A stretch of DNA of 64,000 nt from contig NZ_LR723670.1 in assembly GCF_902502825.2 (NCBI RefSeq), positions 1,922,001 through 1,986,000 on the forward strand, written 5' to 3'. Below the pieces are notes generated by a model. That model searched no databases. It saw only the letters and a program-made list of their open reading frames with translations, and was not told the origin of the DNA. Numbering within the stretch: the stretch's first letter is position 1; the number at the start of each line of letters is the position of its first letter. Below are positions 38,560 to 48,522 of the stretch, in pieces. A program made the position numbers and the translations under genes. The stretch is from Pseudorhizobium flavum (GTDB taxonomy: Bacteria; Pseudomonadota; Alphaproteobacteria; Rhizobiales; Rhizobiaceae).

Positions 38560-41157
38560 TCAGCTATCCAGCATTTCGCGCACCGCGACTGCCAGCTGTT
38601 TCAGCGAGAAGGGCTTCGGCAGGAAGCCGAACTTCGCATCGGCCGACAGGTTGCGGGCAAAGGCATCCTCCGCATAGCCGGAAACAAAGATGAACTTCAG
38701 GTCCGGATGCTTCTTGCGCAACTCTCCGAGCAATGTCGGCCCGTCCATCTCCGGCATGACCACGTCGGATACGACGATGTCCACCTGCCCCCCGAGCTCT
38801 TCCATGATCTCGAGCGCCTCGATGCCGGAACCCGCCTCATGCACGGTATAGCCACGGGTCTCGAGCATGCGCTTCCCTCCCCGACGCACAGCCTCCTCGT
38901 CCTCGACCAGAAGAACGACGGCGGAATTGCCCGTCAGGTCCACCTGCTCGCTGGCGGGTGCAGCCGGGGCCTCGGTCGTGACAACCGGAGCGTCGCCGCC
39001 ACCCGGTTGTACGGCAGCCACTGCTTCCGGCACATGCCGGGGCAGGAAAATGCGGAATGAGGTACCGCGCCCAACGTCCGATTCGGGATAGATATAACCG
39101 CCGGACTGCTTGACGATCCCGTAAACCATGGAAAGGCCGAGACCCGTCCCTTTGCCCACTTCCTTAGTGGTGAAGAACGGCTCGAAGATCTTGTCCATGA
39201 TCTCAGGCGGAATGCCCGTGCCGGTATCGGAGACCTCGACCATAACGAAATCTTCCGAAGGCAGGTCCGCCTGCGGATAGTTGCCAGTCTGATCGGCGGG
39301 GACGTTGCGGGTCTTCAGGAGGATCGTCCCGCCTTCCGGCATCGCATCGCGTGCGTTCACGCAGAGATTGATGAGAACCTGTTCGAACTGCGAAAGGTCG
39401 GTGCGTACCGGCCACAGGTCGCGCCCGTAATCCACTTCCAGCTTGACGTTGGTCCCCGAGATCAGCCGGTCGACGAGCATGCGCAGGTCGCCCACCACAT
39501 CGGTGAGGTTAAGAACCGCCGGCCGCATGGTCTGCTTGCGCGAGAACGCTAGCAGTTGGCGTACAAGCACGGCCGCACGATTGGCGTTGCGCTTTATCTC
39601 CATCAGGTCGGCGAAGCTCGCGTCGGACGGCCGCGCCTGCAATAGGAGGTGATCGGAGGACAAGAGGATCGCGGTGAGCACGTTGTTGAAGTCGTGCGCA
39701 ATGCCCCCTGCCAGGGTACCCACTGCGTTCATCTTCTGCGTCTGCGCCATCTGCGTCTCGAGCGCCTTCTGCTCGGTGGTCTCGACGGCGTAGACGATGG
39801 CGACTTCTTCCGGTGCCTCGTCGCTCTCGTCGATCACGGCGTTCACGTAGAAGCGAACATAGCGGCTCTCGTCGCCGGGATGGCGACAGTCGATCGGCGC
39901 GATATCGCCCTGACGGTCTCTCGCCGCGGCGAGCGCGTCCATCAACTGCTGTCGCGCCCCTTCATGCACGATCGTCTCGAGCTGGGCACCTGCCTCCACA
40001 TCGTCGCGCGAGACCACACCGGAGAACAGCCGCAGGAAGGGCGCGTTGATCCGCAGGATCTTGCCGTCGCCGTCCACGGAGGCAATCGCCATGGGCGTAT
40101 TGTTGAAGAAGCGGGTGAACCGCATCGCCGAAGCCGACTGGTCGCCCTCCACCCCTGGCTGGCGGGCGAGCACGATGGTCCTGCTTTCGCCGGGTGCGCC
40201 GTCGCGCATGGACGTCACACTATGCAGCAGCCGCACAGGCAGGCTCTGGCCGCTCGTGCGACGCAGATCGAGATCGAGCGTCTCGGTTCTCTGCAGCCCC
40301 GGCGCCGCCTGTACTGACTGGATGAGCGCCATGCCTTCGCCGGCAACCAGGTCGGCGATGGAAAGGGAGCGAGGAACAAACTTGGTCAGGTCTATGCCGA
40401 GCCAGTCGGCAAGAGTTGCGTTGACGTAGAAGATCTCGCCCTTCCGCCCGGCAGAGAAGAAGCCGGCGGGGGCATGGTCAAGATAATCGATGGCGTTCTG
40501 AAGCTCCCGGAAGAACCGCTCCTGATCGTCTCGCTCGGACGTGATGTCGGTCAACTGCCAGACACTGAACTGCTCGGGACGGCCCTCGTCCTCCTTCAGG
40601 ATCCGAGCCTTCAGCCGATACCAATGCGCCTCGGAACCTTGTCCGCTGGATCGCCCGAGCGGCTGCGGAAGTCGAAACTCCTCGTGGCCTTCCCGCCCCT
40701 CTCGAATGCCGTTGACGAGCCTGTAAAGTGCTTCGCTGGACTCCCGATGGCGTGACAGGAGCGGTTCGAGCGGCTGCACCGCCGCTGCCTTGCCGGCGCC
40801 AGTAAGCCGGCCGTAGGCCGCGTTGGCGTAGATGGTGCGCCCCTTCGGATCGGTAACGAGAATCCCGTCGCGATGCCCGGCCATGAAGGCGCGTGCCAGC
40901 GCATCCGAGCGAGACTGCGGCATGACCTCCACGAAGCCGATCACGGAGGAGACGAGGAAGAATATCCCCACCATGGCGAGAACGCCGAGCACACCGAGGA
41001 CGATTTCGTTGTCGAGCGCCTGCTGGAAGAAAACAAAGGCCGCCGAAGCGCCGATCAGCACGAATGCGAGCAGGAGAATTCGGATGATCGTACCGCCGCG
41101 TCCGCCGCGTTCGACCAGCGGTGGCTCGTAGTTGCCGCCGTGCTGCAACTTCGTCAT
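38560..41157 (-). CDS. cckA: Cell-cycle hybrid histidine kinase CckA
   Basis: 865-aa membrane kinase. Two adjacent membrane helices (about 23-45 and 51-73), PAS-type sensor repeats, then HisKA with [14 protein letters not shown] (phosphorylated H about 489), HATPase ([35 protein letters not shown] and [16 protein letters not shown]) and a C-terminal receiver with [11 protein letters not shown] (D about 797). This matches CckA, which controls CtrA through ChpT. Start at ATG 41157 ([10 protein letters not shown]) after GAGGGG; a longer in-frame start would precede the ribosome-binding site. Divergent from the fliO-like gene. Confidence 0.93.
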   Translation of the reverse strand: MTKLQHGGNYEPPLVERGGRGGTIIRILLLAFVLIGASAAFVFFQQALDNEIVLGVLGVLAMVGIFFLVSSVIGFVEVMPQSRSDALARAFMAGHRDGILVTDPKGRTIYANAAYGRLTGAGKAAAVQPLEPLLSRHRESSEALYRLVNGIREGREGHEEFRLPQPLGRSSGQGSEAHWYRLKARILKEDEGRPEQFSVWQLTDITSERDDQERFFRELQNAIDYLDHAPAGFFSAGRKGEIFYVNATLADWLGIDLTKFVPRSLSIADLVAGEGMALIQSVQAAPGLQRTETLDLDLRRTSGQSLPVRLLHSVTSMRDGAPGESRTIVLARQPGVEGDQSASAMRFTRFFNNTPMAIASVDGDGKILRINAPFLRLFSGVVSRDDVEAGAQLETIVHEGARQQLMDALAAARDRQGDIAPIDCRHPGDESRYVRFYVNAVIDESDEAPEEVAIVYAVETTEQKALETQMAQTQKMNAVGTLAGGIAHDFNNVLTAILLSSDHLLLQARPSDASFADLMEIKRNANRAAVLVRQLLAFSRKQTMRPAVLNLTDVVGDLRMLVDRLISGTNVKLEVDYGRDLWPVRTDLSQFEQVLINLCVNARDAMPEGGTILLKTRNVPADQTGNYPQADLPSEDFVMVEVSDTGTGIPPEIMDKIFEPFFTTKEVGKGTGLGLSMVYGIVKQSGGYIYPESDVGRGTSFRIFLPRHVPEAVAAVQPGGGDAPVVTTEAPAAPASEQVDLTGNSAVVLLVEDEEAVRRGGKRMLETRGYTVHEAGSGIEALEIMEELGGQVDIVVSDVVMPEMDGPTLLGELRKKHPDLKFIFVSGYAEDAFARNLSADAKFGFLPKPFSLKQLAVAVREMLDS

Positions 41158-41373
41158 CAACCCCTCACACTCTCGGTGTGCGTTGACGCACACCTTGGGA
41201 ACTTCCGGCACTTTGCCGCGATTCTCTTCTAGCAAGTTGTGATTGAAGCCAAAAGCATGCGAGGGCAGAAAAGCCGGGATAGCGCATTGCGGGCGTCGGG
41301 ATGACGAAGGGCGCGCTTGCACTCCGTCGGAAACTTCGCCTCTAATCCTGCCGAAACGGCCAAGGAGCAAGTC

Positions 41374-42273
41374 ATGGAAGAAATGCTGGGAGCTTACGGA
41401 GGCCGGCTGATCGTCGCAGTCGTCGGCGTCGCCATCGGGCTTGCCTGCCTCGTCGGCGTTCTATGGGTCGTGCGCGGCCGTTCCGGGCCGTCCCCCTTCG
41501 TCCGTGGCGGTAAGAACCGGCAGCCGCGCCTCCAGGTGCTCGACGCCGCAGCGGTCGATACCAGGCGGCGGCTGGTGCTCGTTCGGCGGGATGATACCGA
41601 ACATCTAATCATGATCGGTGGCCCGACCGACATCGTCATCGAAAGCGGTATCAGCGGGAACCGGCCTGTCTCACCCCCGGAAGCCGCGATCGTTGACGCC
41701 GCCGTCCCGGGCCCACGGGTTCCCACGGAGGAGCGGAAACGGGCGGCGCCACCCCCTGCGGCCGCGTCGGTCTCGGGCCGTGAACCAGTGCCGGCAGCGG
41801 CCAGACCCTCGCCGCCGGCCGAACCGCAAATACCGCGCCCGGCTGCCACCACCCCGCCTCCAGTGACCGATTCCTCGCCGCCGGCCAGAGCGGCGGCAAC
41901 TGCTACCTCGGTTGTCACGCCGCCACCGGCTGCAGCAGAACAGCAGACACGCCGCGAACCGGTCCTGGAAGAGGCTGCCGATGTTCTCGACGCTGCCCGA
42001 AGCCGCGTCCTACAGGGTGCGACCGTCCCGGTGCGGCCACCTCCCCCGGAGCAAGTCGCTCCCTCGGTCGCATCCCCTGCACCGGTATTGGGCAGCGACT
42101 TCGAGCGGATTCTCGAGGAGGAAATGGCGAGCAATTTGGCGTCACGGGAGAGGGTGGCTCCTCCCCCGCGTCCCGCCGATAAGCCGGCGCTGACAGGCGC
42201 CACGCCAGAACCTTCGCTTCAGGACGAGATGGCGCGGATTTTCGGCGAAATGTCAGTCACTCGCGAGAAGTAA
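41374..42273 (+). CDS. fliO: FliO-like flagellar export-family protein
   Basis: 299-aa protein: short periplasmic start, one membrane helix (about 11-33), then a small domain with RLQVLDAAAVDTRRRLVLVRRDDTEHLIMIGGPTDIVIE, the FliO pattern, ending near residue 95. The rest is a long proline/alanine-rich, probably disordered tail with a final acidic amphipathic segment (SLQDEMARIFGEM). FliO helps assemble FliP in the flagellar export gate, but no flagellar genes are nearby here. ATG at 41374 after AAGGAG. Possibly a moonlighting or envelope-related homologue; function at this site unproven. Confidence 0.72.
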   Translation: MEEMLGAYGGRLIVAVVGVAIGLACLVGVLWVVRGRSGPSPFVRGGKNRQPRLQVLDAAAVDTRRRLVLVRRDDTEHLIMIGGPTDIVIESGISGNRPVSPPEAAIVDAAVPGPRVPTEERKRAAPPPAAASVSGREPVPAAARPSPPAEPQIPRPAATTPPPVTDSSPPARAAATATSVVTPPPAAAEQQTRREPVLEEAADVLDAARSRVLQGATVPVRPPPPEQVAPSVASPAPVLGSDFERILEEEMASNLASRERVAPPPRPADKPALTGATPEPSLQDEMARIFGEMSVTREK

Positions 42274-42284
42274 CATAAGACATG

Positions 42285-42320
42285 GATATGGGAGCCCGCG
42301 CGCGGCAGGCCTCCCATATC
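42285..42320. terminator. Long inverted repeat between fliO-like gene and chemoreceptor
   Basis: GATATGGGAG (42285-42294) and CTCCCATATC (42311-42320) are perfect complements around a GC-rich 16-base middle that contains CCGCGCGCGG. It lies between the stops of two convergent genes, so a bidirectional terminator is likely, although there is no T-run. Confidence 0.65.
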
Positions 42321-42342
42321 AGTCTCGGCCGTTCCGCCGCGA

Positions 42343-44895
42343 TCAGGCGGCGTGAGCGTCGCGCGCTGCGGGACCACGGTCCCCGTTCCTGCCCACCGGG
42401 CTGCCTGTCCTGAACCGGTCGATCTTCTCGGTCAGCACTTCGACCCGCTGTCTAAGGCCATGGATCTCCGCATTGTTCTCCTCGACCATGGCAGCATTCT
42501 GCTGGGTAATGAGCTCCACCTCGTGAACGGCCTGCGTGACCTGACCGATCCCCGTTGACTGTTCATCCGTGGCGGCCGAAATGGCCGCAACCAGCTTCCG
42601 CACGTCCGTGACATGCGTAATGATCTGGTTAAGAGCACTGCCGGTCTCCTCGACGAGATGAACCCCGCTGCTGACCTGCGTGGAACTGGCCGAGATCAAT
42701 TCCTTGATTTCCCGGGCAGCTCCAGCGCACCGCTGAGCCAACTCACGGACTTCCTGGGCCACGACGGCAAAACCACGCCCTGCCTCTCCGGCCCTGGCCG
42801 CTTCGACGCCGGCATTCAACGCCAGAAGATTCGTCTGGAAGGCAATCTCGTCGATAACCCCGATTATGGTGGCAATCTTTTCAGAGGAGCGACTGATCTC
42901 ACCCATGGCGCCAACCGCCCGCGACACTACCTCGCCCGAACGGACGGCGAACTCCTCCGTCTCGTTTACCGAGGTGGCGGTCTTCCGGGCGCTGTCTGCC
43001 GTGGACTTCACCACATCGCTCAGATGACGCAGTGCCCGCGAACTCTCCTCCAAAGCAGACGCCTGCTGCTCCGTACGCCGCGCCAGATCGTCGGCAGATG
43101 CGGCGAGGTTCCCTGTCCCGCTATTGATCTCGCCGGTCGTGGCCCGCACGTCTTCAAGCGTTGCGCGCAGCGCTTGCACCGCAGTGTTGTAGGTATGAGC
43201 CATAGGGACGAAGTCGCTGGCGAGGTTCTCGTTCATGCTTCGCTCCAGATTTCCTTCCGAAAGCTGGGTGAGAGCATCGGAAAGCGCCGTGAGAGCGGCA
43301 TGCTGCTCAGCCGCGATGCGTGCGCGCTCCTCGGCACGACGGGCGGCTTCGGCGCTCGTTTGCTCCCGTGCCGCGGCAGCTTCCTGTTCAAGCCGGACGT
43401 TTTCAAGCGCGGCATCGCGGAAGACGGTGACGGAGCGAACCATGTCGCCAATTTCATCCCCTCGTTCGCGCCCCTCGATGCTCACGGCGAGATCGCCCTC
43501 AGCCAGGCGCTTCATCACGTCCGTCACGCGGCGGAGCGGTCCACGCAGTGTCTCCACCAGCATCAGGCCGCCAATGATGGCGAGCAGGGTACCGACGACC
43601 ATTGCGGCGACGGAGATGTTTGCGGACCGTTCGCTGTCTTCCTTGCCGACTTCCTGGGCCTGCGCAATAAAAGCCTGCAGGCCCGACATTCCCTCCGACA
43701 GGGTGCCCGAAGCACGCACCCGCGCCTCGTTCCATTTCGATTCGATCTCCAGCATCTCGCCGGATGCCCTTTCGAGGGCGACGAGCGGTTGCTCCAGATC
43801 AGTAGAAAACGAACTCATGGCCGAGTTGTTGTTTCCCAGTGCCGATATCTGGATACCGGAAGCCCGCAGCGCAGCGATGTCGTCCAGCACCACCTTTCGA
43901 GCTTCCTCGGTCAGCTGCGAGCGCAGCCGTTCCACATGCAGTTGCAGGGAATCTCCCAGCGCGAGGGAGGTCTCAACATGGGCAAGAAGCGTCTTGAGCG
44001 TCGTAACCTCACCTTCCAGGTTGGCAAATCGCTCGGCCGCATCTCCGGATTTTTTCAGGACGTTCTGCTGCAACTCGTTCTGGAACCGCATGAAGCCGCT
44101 GGCTGCGACGCGCAGGGCCTGTGCCTTCTCAACCGCCGCCATGTCCCCTTTCGCGATCTGCAGGAGATTTTCGGCGCCTTCCTGAACGGGAGCAAATCCC
44201 TGCATGATCTTGTCACTGACAAGGGACCTCAGCGGCTCGAATTCCGCCAGCAACGCCTGCGCCTGCACTTCAGCAGCCTTGGCCGTTCCCTCGTCGGAAC
44301 TCGCGTTTCGAACCGCGCTTCGCAGATTGTCTATCCGCTCCGCGATAGACTTGTAGGCGAAGGATTCAAACAGGGCGCCCTTGGCGAACCGTTCCTGGCC
44401 TTCGAACTTCTTTCGCAGGTTACCCAGACGCTGCTCGACTGTCGCCGACAACGCCTTGACGGCGTCTAGGTGGGCGCTGATCTCGCTTCCGTTAGCATCA
44501 CGTTGCTGCTTGACACTCCATAGCTCCTCGGCCCTCTGCCGCATGGCCGGCGCCAGCTTTGCGACAACGTCTATTCGTTGCCGGTCCGCCTCGCTCGCAA
44601 GCAGACCCTCCAGGACTTGAACGCCCTTTTCCTGCCGGTCGATGCCCTGTTGCAACGCCCCAAGCGTAACCTCGTCGGGCTTCTCGCTGAACTCCTGCAG
44701 CACCGACTGCAGATGGTCGAAATCGGCAATGTTCTCGATCGTGGCGCGTGTGACGGTCATATGCCCGTTGAGCATGTTGGCCGTGTAGTAGCCCGCCAGT
44801 CCGACCCCTGCGATGAGAAGTACGAGCGGAACGACGAAGAGCAGGACCTTGGTAACGATCCTGCGGCCTTGAAGAATTCGATCGATAAATGACAT
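42343..44895 (-). CDS. Methyl-accepting chemotaxis protein
   Basis: 850-aa chemoreceptor. First membrane helix about 15-37, a long helical periplasmic sensor (about 38-425, rich in coiled-coil-like heptads), second helix about 427-452, HAMP domain, and the signalling domain whose hairpin tip reads [22 protein letters not shown] near 682-703. The C-terminus ends DAHAA with no NWETF-type CheR-binding pentapeptide, so adaptation would rely on other receptors. Sensor family and ligand unknown. Convergent with the fliO-like gene. Confidence 0.92.
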   Translation of the reverse strand: MSFIDRILQGRRIVTKVLLFVVPLVLLIAGVGLAGYYTANMLNGHMTVTRATIENIADFDHLQSVLQEFSEKPDEVTLGALQQGIDRQEKGVQVLEGLLASEADRQRIDVVAKLAPAMRQRAEELWSVKQQRDANGSEISAHLDAVKALSATVEQRLGNLRKKFEGQERFAKGALFESFAYKSIAERIDNLRSAVRNASSDEGTAKAAEVQAQALLAEFEPLRSLVSDKIMQGFAPVQEGAENLLQIAKGDMAAVEKAQALRVAASGFMRFQNELQQNVLKKSGDAAERFANLEGEVTTLKTLLAHVETSLALGDSLQLHVERLRSQLTEEARKVVLDDIAALRASGIQISALGNNNSAMSSFSTDLEQPLVALERASGEMLEIESKWNEARVRASGTLSEGMSGLQAFIAQAQEVGKEDSERSANISVAAMVVGTLLAIIGGLMLVETLRGPLRRVTDVMKRLAEGDLAVSIEGRERGDEIGDMVRSVTVFRDAALENVRLEQEAAAAREQTSAEAARRAEERARIAAEQHAALTALSDALTQLSEGNLERSMNENLASDFVPMAHTYNTAVQALRATLEDVRATTGEINSGTGNLAASADDLARRTEQQASALEESSRALRHLSDVVKSTADSARKTATSVNETEEFAVRSGEVVSRAVGAMGEISRSSEKIATIIGVIDEIAFQTNLLALNAGVEAARAGEAGRGFAVVAQEVRELAQRCAGAAREIKELISASSTQVSSGVHLVEETGSALNQIITHVTDVRKLVAAISAATDEQSTGIGQVTQAVHEVELITQQNAAMVEENNAEIHGLRQRVEVLTEKIDRFRTGSPVGRNGDRGPAARDAHAA

Positions 44896-45046
44896 GCGAC
44901 CTCGAGGAAAATATCGCCCTACCCTGCCGGAACATTTGCAAGGCGGCTGGCCGAAATTCCCGCGTCATGCCGGACGGCTACACACTTAGCGATATCTCTT
45001 GAGCAAGCGTTAATCGCGACCGGCCATTTTTCTTGCGGGCCGAGGT

Positions 45047-45107
45047 GGCCAGACTGGTTCTGAATTTCACGCGGTTGAAGACGTTTCTCCGGCCAACCGG
45101 TCTGGCC
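45047..45107. repeat. Spaced inverted repeat upstream of EamA gene
   Basis: GGCCAGACTGGTT (45047-45059) and AACCGGTCTGGCC (45095-45107) are inverted copies with one mismatch that would be a G-U pair in RNA, separated by 35 bases. It ends 51 bases before the EamA start in the 263-base gap after the chemoreceptor promoter region. Could be a two-site operator or a leader stem. Confidence 0.55.
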
Positions 45108-45158
45108 GACCGGGGGTGCCTGCTCTAGAACTTCCTCCCTGCAAGTGAAGGAATCGTC

Positions 45159-46094
45159 ATGGCATCGCCCGAAAACACGAGAGGCGCGCTCTACATGTCC
45201 CTCGCCATGGCTTCGTTCACGTTCAACGATGCGCTGGTCAAGTCGGTGACATCTTCGCTGAGCGTCGCACAGATCATCACGGTCCGAGGGGTCATGACGA
45301 CGGTCCTGGTGTACTTCGTGGCACGCCGCCTCGGCGCATTGCGTCGGATTGCCGTCGTGTTTCAGCCGCTGATCCTGTTGCGGACATTCTTTGAAATCGG
45401 AGCAACACTGACTTTCATCAGTGCGCTTGGGCAGATCGATTTCGCCAACGTAACCTCGATCATGCAGTCCCTGCCCCTCGCCGTGACCTTGGGGGCAGCA
45501 ATCTTCCTGAAGGAACCGGTCGGCTGGCGGCGATGGGCGGCGATCCTTGTTGGATTCTTTGGCGTCCTCATCATCCTGCGGCCGACCGCTGACGGATTTG
45601 CATCCGCTTCGCTACTGGTGGTCGCCGCCGTCTTCTTCACCTCGTCACGGGACCTCGTTACCCGCCGCATCGTCGCAGACGTGCCGTCGCTGACCATCAC
45701 ACTCTTCACGGCGGCGGCAAATACGATTGTCGGCGGGTTCCTCATCGTGCCGATGGGCGGCTGGCAACCCATGACGTGGGAAAACTTCCTGCCCCTCGTG
45801 ATCGCCGCCTTGCTGGTATTCTCAGGCTATCAGGCAGTCATCATGGCCATGCGGACCGGCGAAATCTCCTTCGTCGCGCCTTTCCGCTACACGAGCCTGA
45901 TCTGGGGCCTCGTCCTCGGCATCCTTTTCTTCGGAGAGCGCCCGGATGCCTTCGTCTATGTCGGAGCGGCGATCATCATCGTGTCAGGGCTGTACAGCTT
46001 CTACCGCGAGGGGAAGCGACGCCGCGAGGCCATGGCAAGAAGCCAACAGCCGCTCCCGCAAGGGCCGACAATGTCGATGAAGGATGGAAGCTGA
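45159..46094 (+). CDS. EamA/DMT family transporter (second)
   Basis: 311-aa membrane protein with about ten hydrophobic segments and two EamA repeats (SLAMASFTFNDALVKSVTS opens the first; FLKEPVGWRRW precedes helix 5). A basic tail (REGKRRREAM) ends in the cytoplasm. Only distantly similar by eye to the EamA protein at 37635. Overlaps the start of the Bcr/CflA gene by eleven bases, opening a four-gene overlapping operon with mobA and mobB. Confidence 0.87.
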   Translation: MASPENTRGALYMSLAMASFTFNDALVKSVTSSLSVAQIITVRGVMTTVLVYFVARRLGALRRIAVVFQPLILLRTFFEIGATLTFISALGQIDFANVTSIMQSLPLAVTLGAAIFLKEPVGWRRWAAILVGFFGVLIILRPTADGFASASLLVVAAVFFTSSRDLVTRRIVADVPSLTITLFTAAANTIVGGFLIVPMGGWQPMTWENFLPLVIAALLVFSGYQAVIMAMRTGEISFVAPFRYTSLIWGLVLGILFFGERPDAFVYVGAAIIIVSGLYSFYREGKRRREAMARSQQPLPQGPTMSMKDGS

Positions 46095-47322
46095 CTTGGG
46101 CAAGACACGTTTTCTGGACAACAGCACGCCGCCACACATCGCCACCTTGGTCCTCGCAGCCGGCCTGGCGGCGATGTCGATGAACATCTTCCTTCCGTCG
46201 CTCGCAACGATGGCCGAGTACTTCGGCACCAGCTATGCCGTCATGCAGTTTGCCGTGTCCGGCTATTTGGCAGGCACCGCGGTCATCCAGATCGCCATCG
46301 GTCCACTGTCGGACCTGTTCGGGCGGAGACCGGTCATGCTGGGGGGAATCGTCCTCCTTCTCGCCGGCACGCTCATCTGCGCTCTCGCCCCCAACATCAC
46401 CATCTTCATGATCGGGCGCCTGATGCAGACAGGGGTCGTTGCCGGCATCGTTCTGTCGCGCGCCATCGTGCGAGACATGGTTCCGATGGAGGAAGCCGCT
46501 TCCATGATCGGCTATGTCACCATGGGCATGTCTCTGGTTCCGATGATCGCCCCGACGCTCGGGGGCGTCCTGGACGACCTGTTCGGCTGGCAGGCGAGTT
46601 TTGCGGCCATGCTCTTGGCTGGCGTTGCGGTACTGCTCCTGGTCTGGCGGGATCTCGGGGAGACCAATACGGCCCGGTCCGCAAGTCTGGGCGCCCAGTT
46701 CCGCAGCTGGCCGCAACTGCTGCAGTCGCGACGCTTCTGGGGATATACCCTGACCGCCACCTTCTCGTCCGGTGTCTTCTTCAGCTTTCTCGGCGGCGCA
46801 CCCTTCGTCGGCAGCGTGATTCTCAAGCTGACGCCGTCCGCCCTCGGTCTTTACTTCTTTACCATGGCGGCGGGCTACATGCTCGGAAACTACCTGTCCG
46901 GCCGGTATGCGCGTCGCTTCGGGATCGGCCCGATGATGTTGTCGGGTAACATTGTCAATGTCGTCGGTATCGGCACAGCCGTCGTCTTTGCGATCGTCGG
47001 CATCAGCCATCCGTTCGCTTTCTTCGGCCCACTGTCGCTGATTGGCATAGGCAACGGACTAACGCTTCCGAGTGCCAATGCAGGCATGGTCAGTGTCCGT
47101 CCACATCTTGCGGGATCGGCATCGGGGCTCGGAGGGGCGATCACCCTGGGCGGCGGTGCGGCCCTTTCGGTCCTTGCAAGTTCGGTCCTGACACCTGAGA
47201 CCGGAACCATGCCTCTTCTTGCCGTCATGGGAGGGACGGTTGTTCTGGCTCTGGCTGCGACCGAATACGTGCGCTGGATCGATCGCCGCGAAGGATCGCT
47301 GGGAGGTGGTGACGGCCGATGA
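46084..47322 (+). CDS. MFS multidrug exporter, Bcr/CflA family (second)
   Basis: 412-aa transporter with about twelve membrane helices. NIFLPSLATMAEYFG after helix 1 and GPLSDLFGRRPVML (A-motif) are Bcr/CflA hallmarks. ATG at 46084 lies inside the end of the EamA gene. Its stop overlaps the mobA start (ATGA). Having two exporters and mobAB in one transcript is unusual; a link to molybdenum or cofactor precursors is only a guess. Confidence 0.88.
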   Translation: MEADLGKTRFLDNSTPPHIATLVLAAGLAAMSMNIFLPSLATMAEYFGTSYAVMQFAVSGYLAGTAVIQIAIGPLSDLFGRRPVMLGGIVLLLAGTLICALAPNITIFMIGRLMQTGVVAGIVLSRAIVRDMVPMEEAASMIGYVTMGMSLVPMIAPTLGGVLDDLFGWQASFAAMLLAGVAVLLLVWRDLGETNTARSASLGAQFRSWPQLLQSRRFWGYTLTATFSSGVFFSFLGGAPFVGSVILKLTPSALGLYFFTMAAGYMLGNYLSGRYARRFGIGPMMLSGNIVNVVGIGTAVVFAIVGISHPFAFFGPLSLIGIGNGLTLPSANAGMVSVRPHLAGSASGLGGAITLGGGAALSVLASSVLTPETGTMPLLAVMGGTVVLALAATEYVRWIDRREGSLGGGDGR

Positions 47323-47942
47323 CGAAGCGCCCGCCGAACGGATTGATCCTCGCGGGGGGAAAGTCGAGCCGCATGGGCAGCGACGAGATCTCGCTCCCCT
47401 TCGGTTCGGGCACGCTTCTCACCCGCATGCTCGATCGCCTGGCACCGCAGGTATCCGAGGTCGCCGTCAATGGACTACTGTCGCTGCAACTGCCGAAGGG
47501 TGTGCGCCACGTCCCGGACACCTTGCCGGACCAGCCGGGACCGCTCGCGGGGGTTCTGGCCGGATTGCGCGATCTGTCCAGCCGTCGATCGGACGAGGCG
47601 CACCTGCTGACGGTGCCTTCGGACGCCCCGTTCTTTCCGGAGGATCTCGCCCGTCTGCTCATGTCAGCAGCATCGGGTCCGGAAACGGTCGCGATCGCGG
47701 CATCTGGTGGGCGAGTGCATCCCGTCTTTGGCCTCTGGCCGGTATCACTGGCGACCGATCTCGAAAATTGGCTGAGGAACAGCGAAAACCGACGCATGTC
47801 TGACTATCTTGGACGTCAACAAGTGGTGACGGTGGAATGGGCGATGGTATCTACTACCGCCGGCCTGCTTGACCCGTTCATGAACCTCAACACCCCGGAA
47901 GAACTGGGAAAGGCCCGGCGCTTTCTGGAGATATTTCCGTGA
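47319..47942 (+). CDS. mobA: Molybdenum cofactor guanylyltransferase
   Basis: 207-aa nucleotidyltransferase that adds GMP to Mo-molybdopterin, giving the MGD form used by DMSO-reductase-family enzymes. GLILAGGKSSRMGSDE is the GTP loop with its lysine shifted as in many rhizobial MobAs (position after MG is S-D and not D-K); VPSDAPFFPEDLA carries the Mg aspartate; MNLNTPEEL is near the C-terminus. ATG at 47319 overlaps the upstream stop; mobB follows with a GTGA overlap. Confidence 0.92.
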   Translation: MTKRPPNGLILAGGKSSRMGSDEISLPFGSGTLLTRMLDRLAPQVSEVAVNGLLSLQLPKGVRHVPDTLPDQPGPLAGVLAGLRDLSSRRSDEAHLLTVPSDAPFFPEDLARLLMSAASGPETVAIAASGGRVHPVFGLWPVSLATDLENWLRNSENRRMSDYLGRQQVVTVEWAMVSTTAGLLDPFMNLNTPEELGKARRFLEIFP

Positions 47943-48457
47943 GCCGGCCCCGCGTCTTCGGGATCGCTGGCTGGAAGAATTCGGGCAAGACGGGTCTTGC
48001 CGTACGGCTTGTGGAGGAGTTCACCCGGCGGGGCTACCGCATCTCGACCATCAAGCACGCCCACCACGACTTCGATATCGACAAAGTGGGCTCAGACAGC
48101 TATCGCCACCGCCAGGCAGGTGCACACGAAGTCGCGCTCGTCTCCGGCACGCGCTTTGCGATCATGCATGAACTCCGCGGTGATCCCGAACCAGCCTTCG
48201 AAGAGATTCTTGCCCGTCTTGCCCCCTGCGACCTCGTCCTGATCGAAGGGTACAAGCGGGAACCTGTGCCGAAGATCGAGGCGCGACGGCTTCAGGCGAA
48301 GAGCCGTGAGCCGCTTGCCCCAGGCGATCCACACATCATCGCCATTGCCGCGGACCACCCGGTGGAGGGTACGTCCCTTCCCGTCTTCGAACTCGACGAT
48401 ACCGACGCCATCGCTGATTTCATTGCCGCGGCGATAGACCTGCCACGGAAGGAATGA
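47939..48457 (+). CDS. mobB: Molybdopterin-guanine dinucleotide biosynthesis adaptor MobB
   Basis: 172-aa P-loop GTP-binding protein that assists MobA. Walker A is GWKNSGKTGL near the N-terminus; STIKHAHHDFDIDKVGSDSYRHRQAGA and DLVLIEGYKREPVPKIE are the MobB signature segments. GTG start at 47939 overlaps mobA, so the two are coupled. A strong terminator follows. Confidence 0.93.
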   Translation: MSRPRVFGIAGWKNSGKTGLAVRLVEEFTRRGYRISTIKHAHHDFDIDKVGSDSYRHRQAGAHEVALVSGTRFAIMHELRGDPEPAFEEILARLAPCDLVLIEGYKREPVPKIEARRLQAKSREPLAPGDPHIIAIAADHPVEGTSLPVFELDDTDAIADFIAAAIDLPRKE

Positions 48458-48466
48458 TGCAACGAA

Positions 48467-48501
48467 AAAGGCCGGCTTCCACTGACGGAGAGCCGGCCTT
48501 T
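48467..48501. terminator. Bidirectional intrinsic terminator after mobB
   Basis: AAAGGCCGGCT (48467-48477) and AGCCGGCCTTT (48491-48501) form a perfect 11-bp stem with a 13-nt loop. A-rich and T-rich flanks lie on both sides, so it can serve mobB and the convergent DAHP synthase gene (stop at 48523). Confidence 0.85.
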
Positions 48502-48522
48502 CGTTTCACTATGTCAGGGCTG

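Noticed and set aside
42613..44469. Long plus-strand open frame (618 codons) opposite the chemoreceptor gene
   Set aside because: It is the reverse reading of a gene with clear TM, HAMP and signalling domains. Composition is Arg/Gln/Gly-rich without any recognisable motif, a usual effect of high GC on the antisense strand.
45976..47010. 344-codon minus-strand frame over the Bcr/CflA gene
   Set aside because: His/Asp/Gly-rich low-complexity reading of the transporter's complement; no support.
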